From positions 4,526,001 through 4,590,000 of the forward strand of contig NC_071328.1 in assembly GCF_010183535.1 (NCBI RefSeq): a DNA stretch of 64,000 nt, given 5' to 3'. Both the position numbers and the translations under genes were made by a program. Each line of letters starts with the position of its first letter. The first letter of the stretch is position 1. Positions 40,128-51,193 of the stretch are shown piece by piece. The DNA is from Caenorhabditis remanei. Taxonomy: Eukaryota > Nematoda > Chromadorea > Rhabditida > Rhabditidae. The notes beneath the pieces were generated by a model that worked only from the letters and a program-made list of their open reading frames with translations, was not told the origin of the DNA and ran no database searches.

Positions 40128-42453
40128 ATGGATCAACTTCTGGATAGACCGATAAACGAGTGGCCCGATGACTATTGGAATATGGCTTGGTCAATTGCGG
40201 ATTTCTCAAAAAATGCCCTTGAGCCTCAAACATTCTATGCAATAAGCATTGATGTACTTGGGAAGAATGAAGAAATTGATTGTGAGACAGGCGTAATCGA
40301 CAAATTCGTCAAATCATTCGCCCACTTGACTCATCGGTTCTATCCACGCATTCATCCGTGGCTCCATGCGAAAATATTCTTCGTTTGCAGAACTTCTCTG
40401 TTGGATGCTGAAGTTGAATAGTATGGAATTTCAGTTATATGCTTTCAGAAAGAAATGTTTTTCTCAGTTTTAGAACTCATGCGTATTTGGCTGTCGATCA
40501 AGACAATAAAATTCTACATTACAAACAACGAGTGGGACTCGGCGAGTTCGGAAATCCGAGAATGCAGGTTGAGGGGTTAGACGATCCTGTTGATCCGGCA
40601 CCCACGAATGGGAATGTGGCTGGTGACAATGCGTAAGATTCATAGAGCAATGGATAATCTAGCAATTGTATATATTTACAGAGACCAATTCGACGGAAAT
40701 CCTCAACAAGTTAATGAGGTGCAAAATGCAGGGTATGACGCTGATGCCCAATTGCCTGCCCAACGAAACAATGATATTCATCATAACGAGCAAAGCAATG
40801 AGAACTATCTTGAGAATCAATATCAATATACTGTGGATCGGCAAAGGTAAGAAGTGATACAAGATTTCAAAGAAACAACATTCTTCAGTGGAAACTCGAA
40901 CACCGTCCCCGATGATTTTTCCGATCAATACTTTTACGAGGGATCGAACGAGAACAATCATCCGAGCACTTCAACGAGCATCCCATATCACGAAGCGCCT
41001 TCAACTTCTAACAACATTCGATTGAAACGGCATACATTCAGTCAATCTGGAGAACAAGAAAACGGTTATGAATCATCTGATCAGCCGGAAGTATCGTACC
41101 CGAAGAAATACCGTGTTGTTGTACTGAAACAGGGAAATAATACAAACCTGGGTTCAAATCAAGAAGCTATGTATGATATTCAGAGCACTTCTTCTGATAT
41201 CCCAGGATCTGGAAGATATTCAAAACCAACAACTACTTCACAAAATGCTCAAATGGAAGGATTTACTTCTGGAACTGCCGGTCTGAATCTCCGTCAGCAA
41301 CAGCTCCGAGAGAGACTTGTGGACTCTTCAAACTTAAGGACTGACTATGAAACTGCTTCAACTAATGTACCATATTTTGAGAAGAAGAATAATCATAACA
41401 CACAGTTGCAAAGACAAGGGCATACTCATGGAGCTGCCGAAAAGCCAAGAATATTGAATCTGAAAAGATATGCTCCTAACCAATCGGTTGTTGGGAATCA
41501 TACGAATCGGTATCTGAATACGCATCAACAAAATATCCAAAGCAGAATTGGAAATCATGAAGTCAATGAACTAAGATCATCCGAACCGAATAGAGAAGTC
41601 AACGCTTCCAACTTCAATTACATGAATATAGAAAACTATCAAGAATTCATGCGTTACGGAGAAACTATGACTGAGTTTTTAAATCGCCTAAATGAACATC
41701 GTAAAGCAGTCGGATTCAAAGAGGCTCAAATTTCGTCCGCTGTCTATATGAGAGTTCGTTTGAATTCGATGAGTGAAAAGACCGGAAGTCGACTTCAGAA
41801 TCTGAGACGTCCCATTCTGAAGTATATTCCTGTAACGTTTGAAACAATGTCTAAAGCCAAACTCATGACGACTCCTGAGTTTCTTCGGCGCACCCAGAGA
41901 GCGCGGAACGCCGCACTGTTCATCGAAACTACAGAAAATCTCCGACCATTTTTCGACGCGTTATACTTTGCGGTGGATGGATTGTCACTCACGAAGACAT
42001 TTGCAAACATCCTATCGCGGATCGGAGAGTTCATCGAGTATACTGAAGTTAAACCTATAGTGAGTCTATTTAACTCACGATTTAAAACGAAATTACATTT
42101 CCAGATGGCCAGAGAAGGAACTACTGAAACATCACTCAAGATTGTGCTTCATTGTGTGGTGTGCAACGCCGGCGAAGAATGTAAATACGGTTATACTTTG
42201 AAGCATGTAATCGGCTCATTAATATCAGGACTGTCAGATATGAAGACTCTTGATAACTTTAAAGACTCTTGTTATTTACAAATCGGGAAACCAGACAGCA
42301 AGTTGAAGGTGGGAAAGAATGATCAAAATTATCAAAATATGGAATATTTTTCAGAAAATCTCATATCCAATGGTTGACACTTCATTCGCAGAAGCTCTCA
42401 ATTACGCCATTTCTGTATCAAATTTCGAGAATCCCAAGACTAGAACTTCATGA
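40128..42453 (+). CDS. SPK (DUF545)-domain protein, tandem copy 2
   Basis: Six exons (40128-40420, 40468-40632, 40682-40846, 40889-42059, 42105-42308, 42355-42453) join in phase to 698 residues. The exon order and intron positions match the upstream gene. The SPK-like region has IHPWLHAKIFFVCRT, then a second-exon HAYLAVDQDNKILHYK. The linker is longer and Asn/Gln/Ser-rich. The C-terminal region begins near residue 455 (GETMTEFLNRL, ENLRPFFDALYFAV, GTTETSLKI). The two genes are clearly a tandem duplication that has since diverged, mostly in the linker. Likely nuclear, with no enzymatic motif. Confidence 0.75.
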
Positions 42454-42684
42454 TTTAATAATACTCATCATTGTCTTGTTATATTATTGCTGAACATTTT
42501 ACCTATGTATACTTATGTAACTAACTGTATTAATGTGCTATAATTATTCTGAAAGTGAGAAGTTTTATATTGATTTTTCAGTTTTTATTTACTTATTTTT
42601 TCACAAAATTGGGAAGTTGAAAGTCTTCGTTTCTTATTTATTCTCAGATGGTTTTAGAATTAATTCTGATTTATAGGCATCACG

Positions 42685-43603
42685 ATGGAAATGGAGGATA
42701 ACAGAGAAGAGTTTGTATATGAATCAGACGAGTGGGAAGATGGGGAGATAGATCTCCGAGATGACGACGAGATAGACAGAGAAAAAGAGAAGGAACTCCG
42801 AATGAGAAATCGGAAGACTATTATTTAGTGAGATTGAAAGAAAACTCTGAAACACTTTGATAAAAACCACCTTTTCAGCTTAAAGTATGTGGATAAACAC
42901 TTGAAGGGAATGAAGAAATTAATCAAAGAATTGGTAGATTCTGATGAAGCTGAGACAATGTTGGTTGCAATACTGAAAACAAATTGAACGATTTACAATT
43001 TTCAGAGATAAATCTACGGCGGCTCGAATGATAGATGTTTCCAGTACTTCTCGGTTCTTCTCTGACTTTATGTCGAGTGAGACACCAGCTGAAACTTCTG
43101 ATAGTGAGGACGAGGCAAAGTTTGTATCAGCAAGAAACTTTAGTTTTCAATAACTCATTTTTAGAGAATCCAACACAGAGTCTTCTGATATATCGTCGAG
43201 GGAGAGTGTCTCCAAAAGAGTTCGAGCCAATAATGAAAACGAAGGAATATCAGAAAAACGTCGCCGAGTTGATAGCAAATATCAAGGAGAATCAGATGCC
43301 CCAACCCCAGAAATAATTCCAATTCCACGAAAGAAATATCCATATATTCATAAAGTTCTCGACTCACTCGAAATAAAAGTCGAAAACGTACTGCACCTCT
43401 TTCATTGTGTTCCCGGATTGAAATATCTCCAGGAAAAATTAGAAGAACTCTTGTTGTCTATAGCACAAGGCTATGATTTCAGTACTCAGGAGAATCGAAT
43501 GTTGTTCATGGATAAATTGAACCAGTCGGTTCACGTCGCCTTACGGCGACTAAACCTCCTTCTTAACACCACCCTTCTATGTGCTACAGTAAATCTTAAT
43601 TAA
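42685..43603 (+). CDS. Small charged protein, unrecognised
   Basis: Four exons (42685-42827, 42879-42959, 43006-43119, 43165-43603) join in phase to 258 residues. Residues 1-45 are acidic, followed by a basic RMRNRK patch. Residues 95-160 are Ser/Glu-rich with a KRRRVD nuclear-type signal. The C-terminal 100 residues are predicted helical (HKVLDSLEIKVENVLHLF, LEELLLSIAQGY). Two donors are weak (GTTGGT, GTTTGT). I recognise no family. The location directly after two SPK genes and the shared gene style may mean it belongs to the same fast-evolving nuclear set. Confidence 0.6.
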
Positions 43604-43609
43604 TCCAAA

Positions 43610-43890
43610 AACGGACGACACGTTCGAAATCCCTTGTTTTTTCTGACTCTGACGATGACAAAAATTCTTTCATATCGCCTCTGCGGATCAATCCGGAAAC
43701 GGACGACACGTTTCGAATCCTTTTTTTCTATATCTGAATATAAGAAAATATATTTTACGTCCCAACATGGGTTTGATCCAACTGACTACAGTCAACGTTG
43801 CCGAACTTGACAGATCGGGTTCCTGAACGCACCGACCTTCCCCATTTGAAAGTCGAACTTAGCTTTGAAGTATAACCCCTCGCAATATGA
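43610..43890 (-). repeat. SINE-like repeat, older copy
   Basis: The words ACGGACGACACGTT (43611 and again 43694), GACTACAGTCAACG and GACAGATCGGG follow in the same order as in 50735-50935. The Pol III boxes recognisable there are degraded here. Confidence 0.45.
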
Positions 43891-45139
43891 ACAAATTTGA
43901 TCCATCCTTCTGGAATAGTGAAGGTCTGGTTGTGCACAGTAGCAGCTACTCCGAGAAGAGCTTCTTTCTTCTCGCCGTCACATCATCGGGCTTTTATGAT
44001 CGTCTGGTAGCTCCCCGGAAAGCTACTGAAGCCCTTCTAAATTATCTTCGGACTCTTGTTCACTGCTGTTTCCAATTTTTTGGTGCTGGTTCTTTTGCTG
44101 TTCAACTTCTCAGTGTCAACCTGTAGACATCTTCGGACTGCTGTATCATCTACCATTGATTTCAACCTCAACTCTTTCTTCTCCTGACTCTCAGCTTCTC
44201 CTTTGGCTACCAAGCGATTTGAATTAGCAGCTTTATTTTTCTGAAGTCATCAAAAGTTGATCTCTCTAAAGCGAGGTTATGCGTTTTTCTTATCTCGTTT
44301 TTGTACTGACTCCTGTGTCATCATCTCGTCCTCAATCCCTTCCATTAAGTCAAGCTCTACGATCATATGTGAACCGAGCCAAGGCTGTCAAAAAAGCCGA
44401 AGGGCGATTTTATATCTCAGTTCCCAGCCATGGAAAATGTTCGCTTCTTCAGCCGGCCTTGAAGAGAACCAAAAAATTAGTCGATATGCAAAAATTCAGC
44501 CCATTTCGTTAATCCGCGGCCTCGACGGCCCTGAAAGCCACGGCCGGCCGTACGATAGCCTTGATCCGAGCTGATATCCGTACTATATTCATCTCGCCTC
44601 TTTCTGCCGATAGGTCAACAACATTTGCTATAAATTCTGGACAATCTCAAGCCCGGATAGCAGTGCCCAACGTTTTCTTTTCGTCGTTTTTCTTCACCGA
44701 CTCCTGTGTCATTAGTTGAATGTCCTGTATTCCATCAACTCCTCTGAGCTTCAATCTCCCATCTGATTCTGAGCGATGGAGCACGCCTTCACCGAAAACA
44801 GGAGAAACAGCACCATAACCATCCACTAAATTGTCGGCAGGAACAGTAGAGGCAGTGACGCCATGAAGGGAAAAGGAAAATGATATCAGCAGTTCAAAAG
44901 AATGGGATTTACATGGCCCCATGTCTAGACTTCACGCAACTTCCGCTTTTCACTGTATTTTACACGAAAAAGTAGGCGGAGCTAAAACCGTGGTAAGAAG
45001 AAGACGGTACATGCTAGCCAGATTGGCTAATTATACTTTAAAAAATGTTGACCCATATCCACAATCCCCTTTTAGCTGCCTCCAGAAAACTGCCCGTATT
45101 TGTATGATTTTGATCAACCTGGTAAAAAACGACACGGTT
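43891..45139. other. Unrecognised sequence with a diverged internal repeat
   Basis: Two segments (about 44290-44345 and 44680-44740) share words such as GACTCCTGTGTCAT and, on the minus strand, encode similar MTQESVxK peptides in short broken frames. They look like diverged copies of one sequence, perhaps of retroelement origin. Nothing else could be assigned. Confidence 0.35.
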
Positions 45140-45144
45140 GGAAT

Positions 45145-45694
45145 TGTCGTGGAATTAATAGGTCTTAATTCACGACCTTGAGTATTAAGCCTGGTCTATT
45201 GCCAGACTTACACAATTTACTCAAAATACAATAAATAATAAAATGAACACTAACAACTGCGTGAAACGTGAACCGTGATCAACCATACTGAAACCAATAC
45301 TGTTCTGGACGTGCCCTCCTAAACTCAACCTGATGACCTTACGATAACAATCTGCTCTACATTCTGTGCATATAAGGAAGAGGAAGCCGTCAGAAGTCGT
45401 CGTCTCTCGATCATTCACTCTCCGATGTTCTACCGTGTCTGCCGAAGGAACCTTGGAGAATGGCTGGGTGGATCTCTACATGGAGTGCTGGCGGGTGAAG
45501 TCTACTAGCTTGGATCGTGGTCAAATCCAACACCTTCACCGCCAACTACGGCAGCTCTGGAGAAGCCTAACTTCAAGGGCAAGAGAACTCTTTCTGGTAT
45601 TCATGTTGATAAAGTTGTTAGTTTTCTCCTCTTTCTGTTACTCTCATATACTAAGTTTGACACGGGCCCACCGTCCCTCAAGCGTGTCATTTCA
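45145..45694 (+). repeat. LTR, plus orientation, first copy
   Basis: 550 bp, TGTCGTGG...TTTCA. It contains a TATA-like GTGCATATAAGG word near 45367. It is followed directly by TGGTGCATCGACCGGG, a probable primer-binding site complementary to a tRNA 3' CCA end. Confidence 0.8.
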
Positions 45695-46151
45695 TGGTGC
45701 ATCGACCGGGAAATACCCTAACGGTGATGAGAGAATCAGAATCTGGAAACTCAAACACTTTGCCTCTGCACCTGAGGAAGAACAAACGAGATAATGAGTG
45801 AGAAAGAGTCGCACCAAACTCACCGGCCTGTGAAGACACCCAAGTAACAGCCGGTATCCCAAACAATACCACTGAACCACACTAAACCATCAGCACCACA
45901 GCGCTGAGCACCATCCGACTCCCGACACTGAAGGGCACTGCCAACTTCACAGTTACTGATCCACTGCTATCAGCACGACCCTTGCAACTATTATACCATA
46001 GTCTTCCACTGAGACGTCGTTTGAGATTGAAGGGGTGCAATACTCAAACATGGTCACTAGTACAAGAAGCTGCCAATAGACCAGTCGAACATGTCAACAC
46101 ACATACGTGTACAATCAAGCCCGTTTCACGGACTTCTTTGCGGCCCCCCAG
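45695..46151 (+). other. Internal remnant between the two plus LTRs
   Basis: It begins with the primer site, continues with a short leader, and ends in a pol-tail-like sequence with a CCCCCCAG word before the second LTR. Most gag and pol sequence is deleted, so this is an internally collapsed element (LTR-remnant-LTR). Confidence 0.55.
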
Positions 46152-46701
46152 TGTCGTGGAATTAATAGGTCTTAATTCACGACCTTGAGTATTAAGCCTG
46201 GTCCATTGCCAGACTTACACAATTTACTCAAAATACAATAAATAATAAAATGAACACTAACAACTGCGTGAAACGTGAACCGTGATCAACCATACTGAAA
46301 CCAATACTGTTCTGGACGTGCCCTCCTAAACTCAACCTGATGACCTTACGATAACAATCTGCTCTACATTCTGTGCATATAAGGAAGAGGAAGCCGTCAG
46401 AAGTCGTCGTCTCTCGATCATTCACTCTCCGATGTTCTACCGTGTCTGCCGAAGGAACCTTGGAGAATGGCTGGGTGGATCTCTACATGGAGTGCTGGCG
46501 GGTGAAGTCTACTAGCTTGGATCGTGGTCAAATCCAACACCTTCACCGCCAACTACGGCAGCTCTGGAGAAGCCTAACTTCAAGGGCAAGAGAACTCTTT
46601 CTGGTATTCATGTTGATAAAGTTGTTAGTTTTCTCCTCTTTCTGTTACTCTCATATACTAAGTTTGACACGGGCCCACCGTCCCTCAAGCGTGTCATTTC
46701 A
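46152..46701 (+). repeat. LTR, plus orientation, second copy
   Basis: Same 550-bp length as the first copy and nearly identical (one T/C difference noticed near 46202). It is followed not by the primer site but by TGCATCGACTCC and mid-gag coding sequence. The shared TGCATCGAC word suggests a microhomology junction inside the primer site. Confidence 0.8.
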
Positions 46702-46740
46702 TGCATCGACTCCTTTGTCGACAAACTTCCATCCAGAATC

Positions 46741-47277
46741 ATGCAACCCGTCATTAAAAACATCCGCAACAAGACTCCATCGTTCATGGACGTCGCGAAT
46801 CTGGTTCGGAGCCTGATATCGGAACATCGAGCGGTAGATGAGGCGGAGAAACGTAAGAAAAATCGAACACAAGTAAACGAAGTGTGCACAGCAGAGATCA
46901 ACAAGATCTCTACACCTTCTAGTGCTCCAGCCAGACAGAACTATCGGCAAAACAAGGGACACCACCCCACCACAACCATATCTAAATGGAGATCAGCTCC
47001 ATGCACATTTTGTCATAAGGACCACGCTGCATGTGACTGCAAACTCCCACCAACAGAAAAACGGAATTCTATTATGCAGCAACACCTTTGCTATAACTGT
47101 TTCCGAAACACACACACAGTCAAAAACTGTACATCCAAGTTTGTCTGCAACAGATGCCACCGCAAGCACCATTCAGCCATCTGTCCGGAGACAGATAACG
47201 GTGACACTCCAGTGAATACGATCGTGACTGACGAGAATACGAAGCAGTTTTTTCGTAACAACGGGGTTGACATTTAA
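46741..47277 (+). CDS. BEL/Pao gag, C-terminal part with zinc knuckles
   Basis: The frame opens inside gag: the words FVDKLPSRIMQPVI and ISEHRAVDEAE are typical of BEL/Pao Gag middle regions. It continues to three Cys/His clusters (CTFCHKDHAACDC, CYNCFRNTHTVKNC, CNRCHRKHHSAIC) and stops at 47277. The N-terminal half is deleted at the LTR junction. The pol frame overlaps its end by 11 bases in another phase, compatible with frameshift expression in the ancestor. Confidence 0.75.
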   Translation: MQPVIKNIRNKTPSFMDVANLVRSLISEHRAVDEAEKRKKNRTQVNEVCTAEINKISTPSSAPARQNYRQNKGHHPTTTISKWRSAPCTFCHKDHAACDCKLPPTEKRNSIMQQHLCYNCFRNTHTVKNCTSKFVCNRCHRKHHSAICPETDNGDTPVNTIVTDENTKQFFRNNGVDI

Positions 47278-49642
47278 CCAGAGTCACCCCCCTACACCCC
47301 TCGGTCTCTCATATCCAGCCATACAAAACACAACAATAGACACCCAGAACACTATCAGCATTATTAGATCTACATCAGATACCTCCATTCCCACACACAA
47401 TACAGTAACCAGCGGCGACCACAGCAAACTCCAAGAAGATATTGACACTATCACAGTTAATTTATCTATCGTCGCAGATCCAGACTACAAGCTTCCCTTT
47501 CTACAACTGATAACACCTTCAGGAACCAGAATAAATGCTCTGGTCGACAGCGGCGCAACAACCTCCATCATTTCCCAAACAGCAGTGGCACGGTTACACT
47601 GCCCAGTACATCACCAGAAACTGGTAAATTTCCGCGGTTTCATATCATCAACAGGTCCGCAACTAATACGATTCTACAAAATAGAAGTCCTCGACAAATC
47701 AGGAAACGCGTGGAGCACCGTCCTACCAGAATATTACAAACTTCCCACGGTGGTAATTGCTCCAGTCTTCACACCCGATGACTTGGCCTACTTAGCACAT
47801 CACCGTTTTGATCCTCAGACACTTTCGGGTCTCAAAAGATTCACCGGGAAACCAATCGACCTTATTATAGGAAACAACGTCCTACCAAGTATACTATCCA
47901 CGAGCAAAAGACACGTTTTACCAAGCGGGCGCATCGTAGAAGACACACAATTGGGGATAATAACTCACCCAAGTCCCCTACCTGGAGCCCTCCAACAAAC
48001 CAGAACTCCCGATGAGGAGGTTTCGGTTTATCACATTGAAGCAGACGAGTCATATATCCACACATCAGATATCCACACCTATGACCACCAAACACACCAG
48101 ATGATAGACATCACAGATTCGGCACACATCACCAACGCACAACTCGATCGCTTACTTGAGCAATCTTGGCGACTCGAAGTACTGGGAGTAGAGCCCCCAA
48201 CGGCCATTCTACGAAAAGAACAGCATGACCAAGATCTGATAAACAAGTACAAAGCAACCGCTATCTTTGACGAAAAAGACAAGATGCTATATGTACAATT
48301 TCCATTTAATGGTAAAGAGATTACACTCAATGACAACTACCTAGTGGCGGTAAAACGCCTGATATCACTGGTAGGAACACAGCTCGCTGCTGCCAAAGAT
48401 AGAGAAGACTACAACAACATCATACAACAACAATTGAGGTCTGGTATTATTGAATTAGTGCCACAAAATGAGCAACACATTGGCCCACACTACTATATAC
48501 CACATAGGGTGGTTATAAAACCAGATTCTCAGACCACAAAACTCCGGATCGTTCTAGACGCATCGTCCCATATGAAAAACGAACTATCACTAAACCAGTG
48601 CATCCACCCAGGCCCATCGATCCTGAAATCGATCCTGGGAATCCTATTCAGGTCACGGACAAAACCGTACATTATGATAGCGGACCTGGAAAAAGCATTC
48701 CATCAAGTGCGGGTTCAACCACAACACAGAAATGTCACCAAATTTCTATGGCTCGAAGATCATACAAAGCCACCTACACCAGACAATCTCGTCACTTATC
48801 GATTCACAAGATTGCCCTTCGGCATCACAGCATCACCGTTCTTACTGGGAGTCACCATTACCCGGTACATGGAACTGAATCCACATCCAATCCACGACAA
48901 GATCAAGGAAAATCTATATGTGGATAATGTTATGTTCACACCCGACACCGTAGAGGAACTCCTGTCGGACTATCATGACTCTACAAGCACATTCTCAGCC
49001 ATGCACATGCGGCTGAGAGAATTTCTCTGCAACAGCAAGGAAGTCATGAATATCATTCCAAAAGAAGACCGAGCAAATAGTACTCAAGCAAAGCTCCTAG
49101 GTCACCTCTGGGACGCAGAGAATGATACCATCACCATCAAGATAGCCCAACCACCATCTGGTATTCCCACCAAACGTCAACTTGCGTCGTTTATAGCATC
49201 AACATACGATCCACAAGGATTATTGTCTCCGATGGTCGTACAATGCAAGTCCTTGATGGCAAAAGTCTGGAAATCAAAAACAAAGTGGCGCGATCCATTA
49301 CCAGCCCATCTGCTTCCCGATTGGGAGAAAATCAGAGTAGCAATCACAGACAAGTCATACACGATTCCCAGAAGAATCACTCCGACACACGGACACTTTA
49401 AAACGTCCCTCATTATGTTTTCTGACGCGTCGAAAGACCACTATGCTACATGCGCATATCTTCATTTCGAGCGTCCAGACAACACTACACAAGTACAACT
49501 CTTATTCTCAAAGACACGCATCAGACCAATCAACAATGAACACCTTACCATTCCACGAATGGAGCTCCTAGGAGTTCTCACAGCAGCTCACGCGGCTTAC
49601 ACAATAATCACAACATTTTCTTGCGCGTTTGGAGCACTTTGA
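47267..49642 (+). CDS. BEL/Pao pol, protease-RT-partial RNase H, truncated
   Basis: 791 open codons. Aspartic protease motif DSGA at residue 94. RT with RIVLDASS, IADLEKAFHQV, the FGITASPF block and the catalytic YVDN at about 551-554. RNase H begins with SDASK and ends shortly after PRMELLGVLTAA, where sequence of the opposing minus-strand element starts (about 49615). Integrase is absent. The RT type (YVDN, A17-protease-like neighbour) identifies BEL/Pao. It is catalytically open but cannot be autonomous. Confidence 0.8.
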   Translation: MTFNQSHPPTPLGLSYPAIQNTTIDTQNTISIIRSTSDTSIPTHNTVTSGDHSKLQEDIDTITVNLSIVADPDYKLPFLQLITPSGTRINALVDSGATTSIISQTAVARLHCPVHHQKLVNFRGFISSTGPQLIRFYKIEVLDKSGNAWSTVLPEYYKLPTVVIAPVFTPDDLAYLAHHRFDPQTLSGLKRFTGKPIDLIIGNNVLPSILSTSKRHVLPSGRIVEDTQLGIITHPSPLPGALQQTRTPDEEVSVYHIEADESYIHTSDIHTYDHQTHQMIDITDSAHITNAQLDRLLEQSWRLEVLGVEPPTAILRKEQHDQDLINKYKATAIFDEKDKMLYVQFPFNGKEITLNDNYLVAVKRLISLVGTQLAAAKDREDYNNIIQQQLRSGIIELVPQNEQHIGPHYYIPHRVVIKPDSQTTKLRIVLDASSHMKNELSLNQCIHPGPSILKSILGILFRSRTKPYIMIADLEKAFHQVRVQPQHRNVTKFLWLEDHTKPPTPDNLVTYRFTRLPFGITASPFLLGVTITRYMELNPHPIHDKIKENLYVDNVMFTPDTVEELLSDYHDSTSTFSAMHMRLREFLCNSKEVMNIIPKEDRANSTQAKLLGHLWDAENDTITIKIAQPPSGIPTKRQLASFIASTYDPQGLLSPMVVQCKSLMAKVWKSKTKWRDPLPAHLLPDWEKIRVAITDKSYTIPRRITPTHGHFKTSLIMFSDASKDHYATCAYLHFERPDNTTQVQLLFSKTRIRPINNEHLTIPRMELLGVLTAAHAAYTIITTFSCAFGAL

Positions 49643-49960
49643 CGGAAGGTGATGGACGCTGCCACAGTGTCTGCACGCGTTGAGCACGCCTAAGCGTGCC
49701 CAACGGGCTTCCGATGTTGTGTAAACGGAGCAGCTGTTCGCCGTGTGTTGGCCGTGGCAGAAGATGCACTGGGGGAGCATCTTCTTCGGTAGGCTGCCGT
49801 CTTCAGTAGTGTGTGTGTGTGGGCGTCGGGACCCGGCCTTGATCCATATGTCGAGCTTCTTGTCGACCTCCTCCAATTTCTCCACCAGGCGGTTGACCAT
49901 TGGAGCCGTCACCTTGCGTGGTTCCTTGGGAGCTTGTGGAGCTGAAAGAAAGTGTTGAAC
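49568..49960 (-). pseudogene. Minus-strand BEL/Pao gag fragment with zinc knuckles
   Basis: On the minus strand a frame holds a helical NRLVEKLEEVDKKLDIW segment and clustered knuckles (CIFCHGQHTANSC, CRHCGSVHHLPSKC). It belongs to the element whose LTR lies at 50124-50657 and is cut at about 49615 by the junction with the plus-strand pol. The leader between is short, so much of gag has been lost. Confidence 0.6.
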
Positions 49961-50123
49961 GTGTGGCGTAGGTGTAGAAAGGTGATAGGGGTATGTGACT
50001 CTTGACTCTTGTACTGCCCTCTATGTGGGTTGGTGTGGAAGTGGTACCACTGTGAGCGTGAGTGATCTCCGTACTACTAAAATTCTCGCCACCAACGGGT
50101 TGAATACCACGGTCGATGCACCA

Positions 50124-50657
50124 TGTGCCGCCGTCTATCAGACGGCTGGCGAAGAATGGCGAGAACAATAGTAAACAGATCACAACTTTATTAACACAAT
50201 GACTACTAACCGATAGGATTCTTGGACGGCGCCTTCTCCGCAGTCTTTGGTGGTGGGAACACGGGGTCGATCTCCATCGGGTGTCCGTCAGCCGGGGGAT
50301 CCGTCGCAGGAGTTCCAGACATTGGCACGCAGTGGGTTGAGCAGGAGGTAGGTAGAGTTGATGAGGCTCTGAGAGAGCAAGAGTGGTTTGACTGGCTTTC
50401 CGGCTTCCTTTTATGCAGACGAAAGTAGGGCAGATCGTTATCGGCGGGACATCGGAGGTCAAGGTCACGGAAGTACCACGGGATGGCAGAATGGAGAAGT
50501 CCAAGGAGGGAGGGTCACGGGTCACGTAGTTCGGGATAGAGTATTGGATAATAAAGTGTGTTCTCCTTTATGAGATTATGGGAATCGGTGAGGGATTCGG
50601 TGTGGCTTTGATGTGTTTGGTGAGGTCGTGAATTAAGACCTCATTAATTCCGCGACA
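50124..50657 (-). repeat. LTR, minus orientation
   Basis: Read on the minus strand it starts TGTCGCGGAATTAATGAGG and ends GGCGGCACA, followed by TGGTGCATCGACCG, the same primer-site word as after the first plus LTR. A TGCATAAAAGG TATA-like word occupies the position of the one in the plus LTRs. The interior is otherwise diverged, so it is a related subfamily. Confidence 0.75.
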
Positions 50658-50734
50658 GGAATCCTCTACTGTTCTGAATCCTATGATACCAAAACATCTT
50701 TCACGTCATCCCTTTTTAGAATGCGGCCCGTATA

Positions 50735-50935
50735 TTTTTCTCATTGGAAACAGACGACACGTTCGGAAACCTCTTTTTCCGAATCTATCAACAAAAAAAT
50801 TTAAAAATCTTTCTTCACTCCCGGGATCGAACTAAAAACTAACTGCAGTCAACGACGCATAACTTGCCAGATCGGACACGGCGACACGTCAACCCTAACC
50901 ATTCGGCCACGGGAAATGCAAGCAGAAGAAAGGAA
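50735..50935 (-). repeat. tRNA-related SINE-like repeat
   Basis: On the minus strand TGGCCGAATGG (50901-50911) fits a Pol III A box, and GTTCGATCCCGGG (about 50820-50832) a B box. CCCG and CGGG flank them as a possible acceptor-stem remnant. The spacing is that of a long-variable-arm tRNA, but no cloverleaf with anticodon stem could be drawn. The downstream tail contains AACAGACGACACGTTCGG, shared with 43610-43740. It is better read as a tRNA-derived SINE than a functional tRNA. Confidence 0.45.
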
Positions 50936-51193
50936 AGAAATGGCGACGCTTAGGCCGACAGTTTCACGCCACTTTTTCCTTTTTCATTCCCCTATGCTTT
51001 ATCAGTTTCTCTGACTCAGAAGGCGTCATTTTGAGAATTTAGAAAAAAGAAAAAGACGGGCATCATGCGGAGGAAATTTCTGATCTTTTGGTCCAACTTT
51101 GAAGAAAATCGGTCCAGTAGGAAGGGCTGTAGGATCGGCGACACACACACAAACATACAGAATCTGGTGTTTGTTAATAGTAAAGATAATTCA

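Larger units (their letters stand above)
45140..50662. mobile_element. Composite BEL/Pao-type retroelement bounded by inverted LTRs
   Basis: From left to right: GGAAT, LTR in plus orientation (45145-45694), primer site and short internal remnant, second plus LTR (46152-46701), 5'-deleted gag and partial pol in plus orientation (to about 49620), then a minus-oriented element start (zinc-knuckle gag, primer site, LTR 50124-50657) and GGAAT again at 50658-50662. The LTR types start TGTCG(T/C)GGAATTAAT and belong to related families. Integrase coding sequence is missing from both halves. Confidence 0.75.

Noticed and set aside
45145..46701. 550-bp direct repeat as a duplicated host gene
   Set aside because: TG...CA ends, the adjacent primer-site word, TATA-like box and gag/pol downstream identify LTRs.
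50815..50915. Functional tRNA gene
   Set aside because: A- and B-box words exist, but no cloverleaf with a usable anticodon arm could be drawn, and a diverged relative occurs at 43610-43890 as part of a longer repeat.
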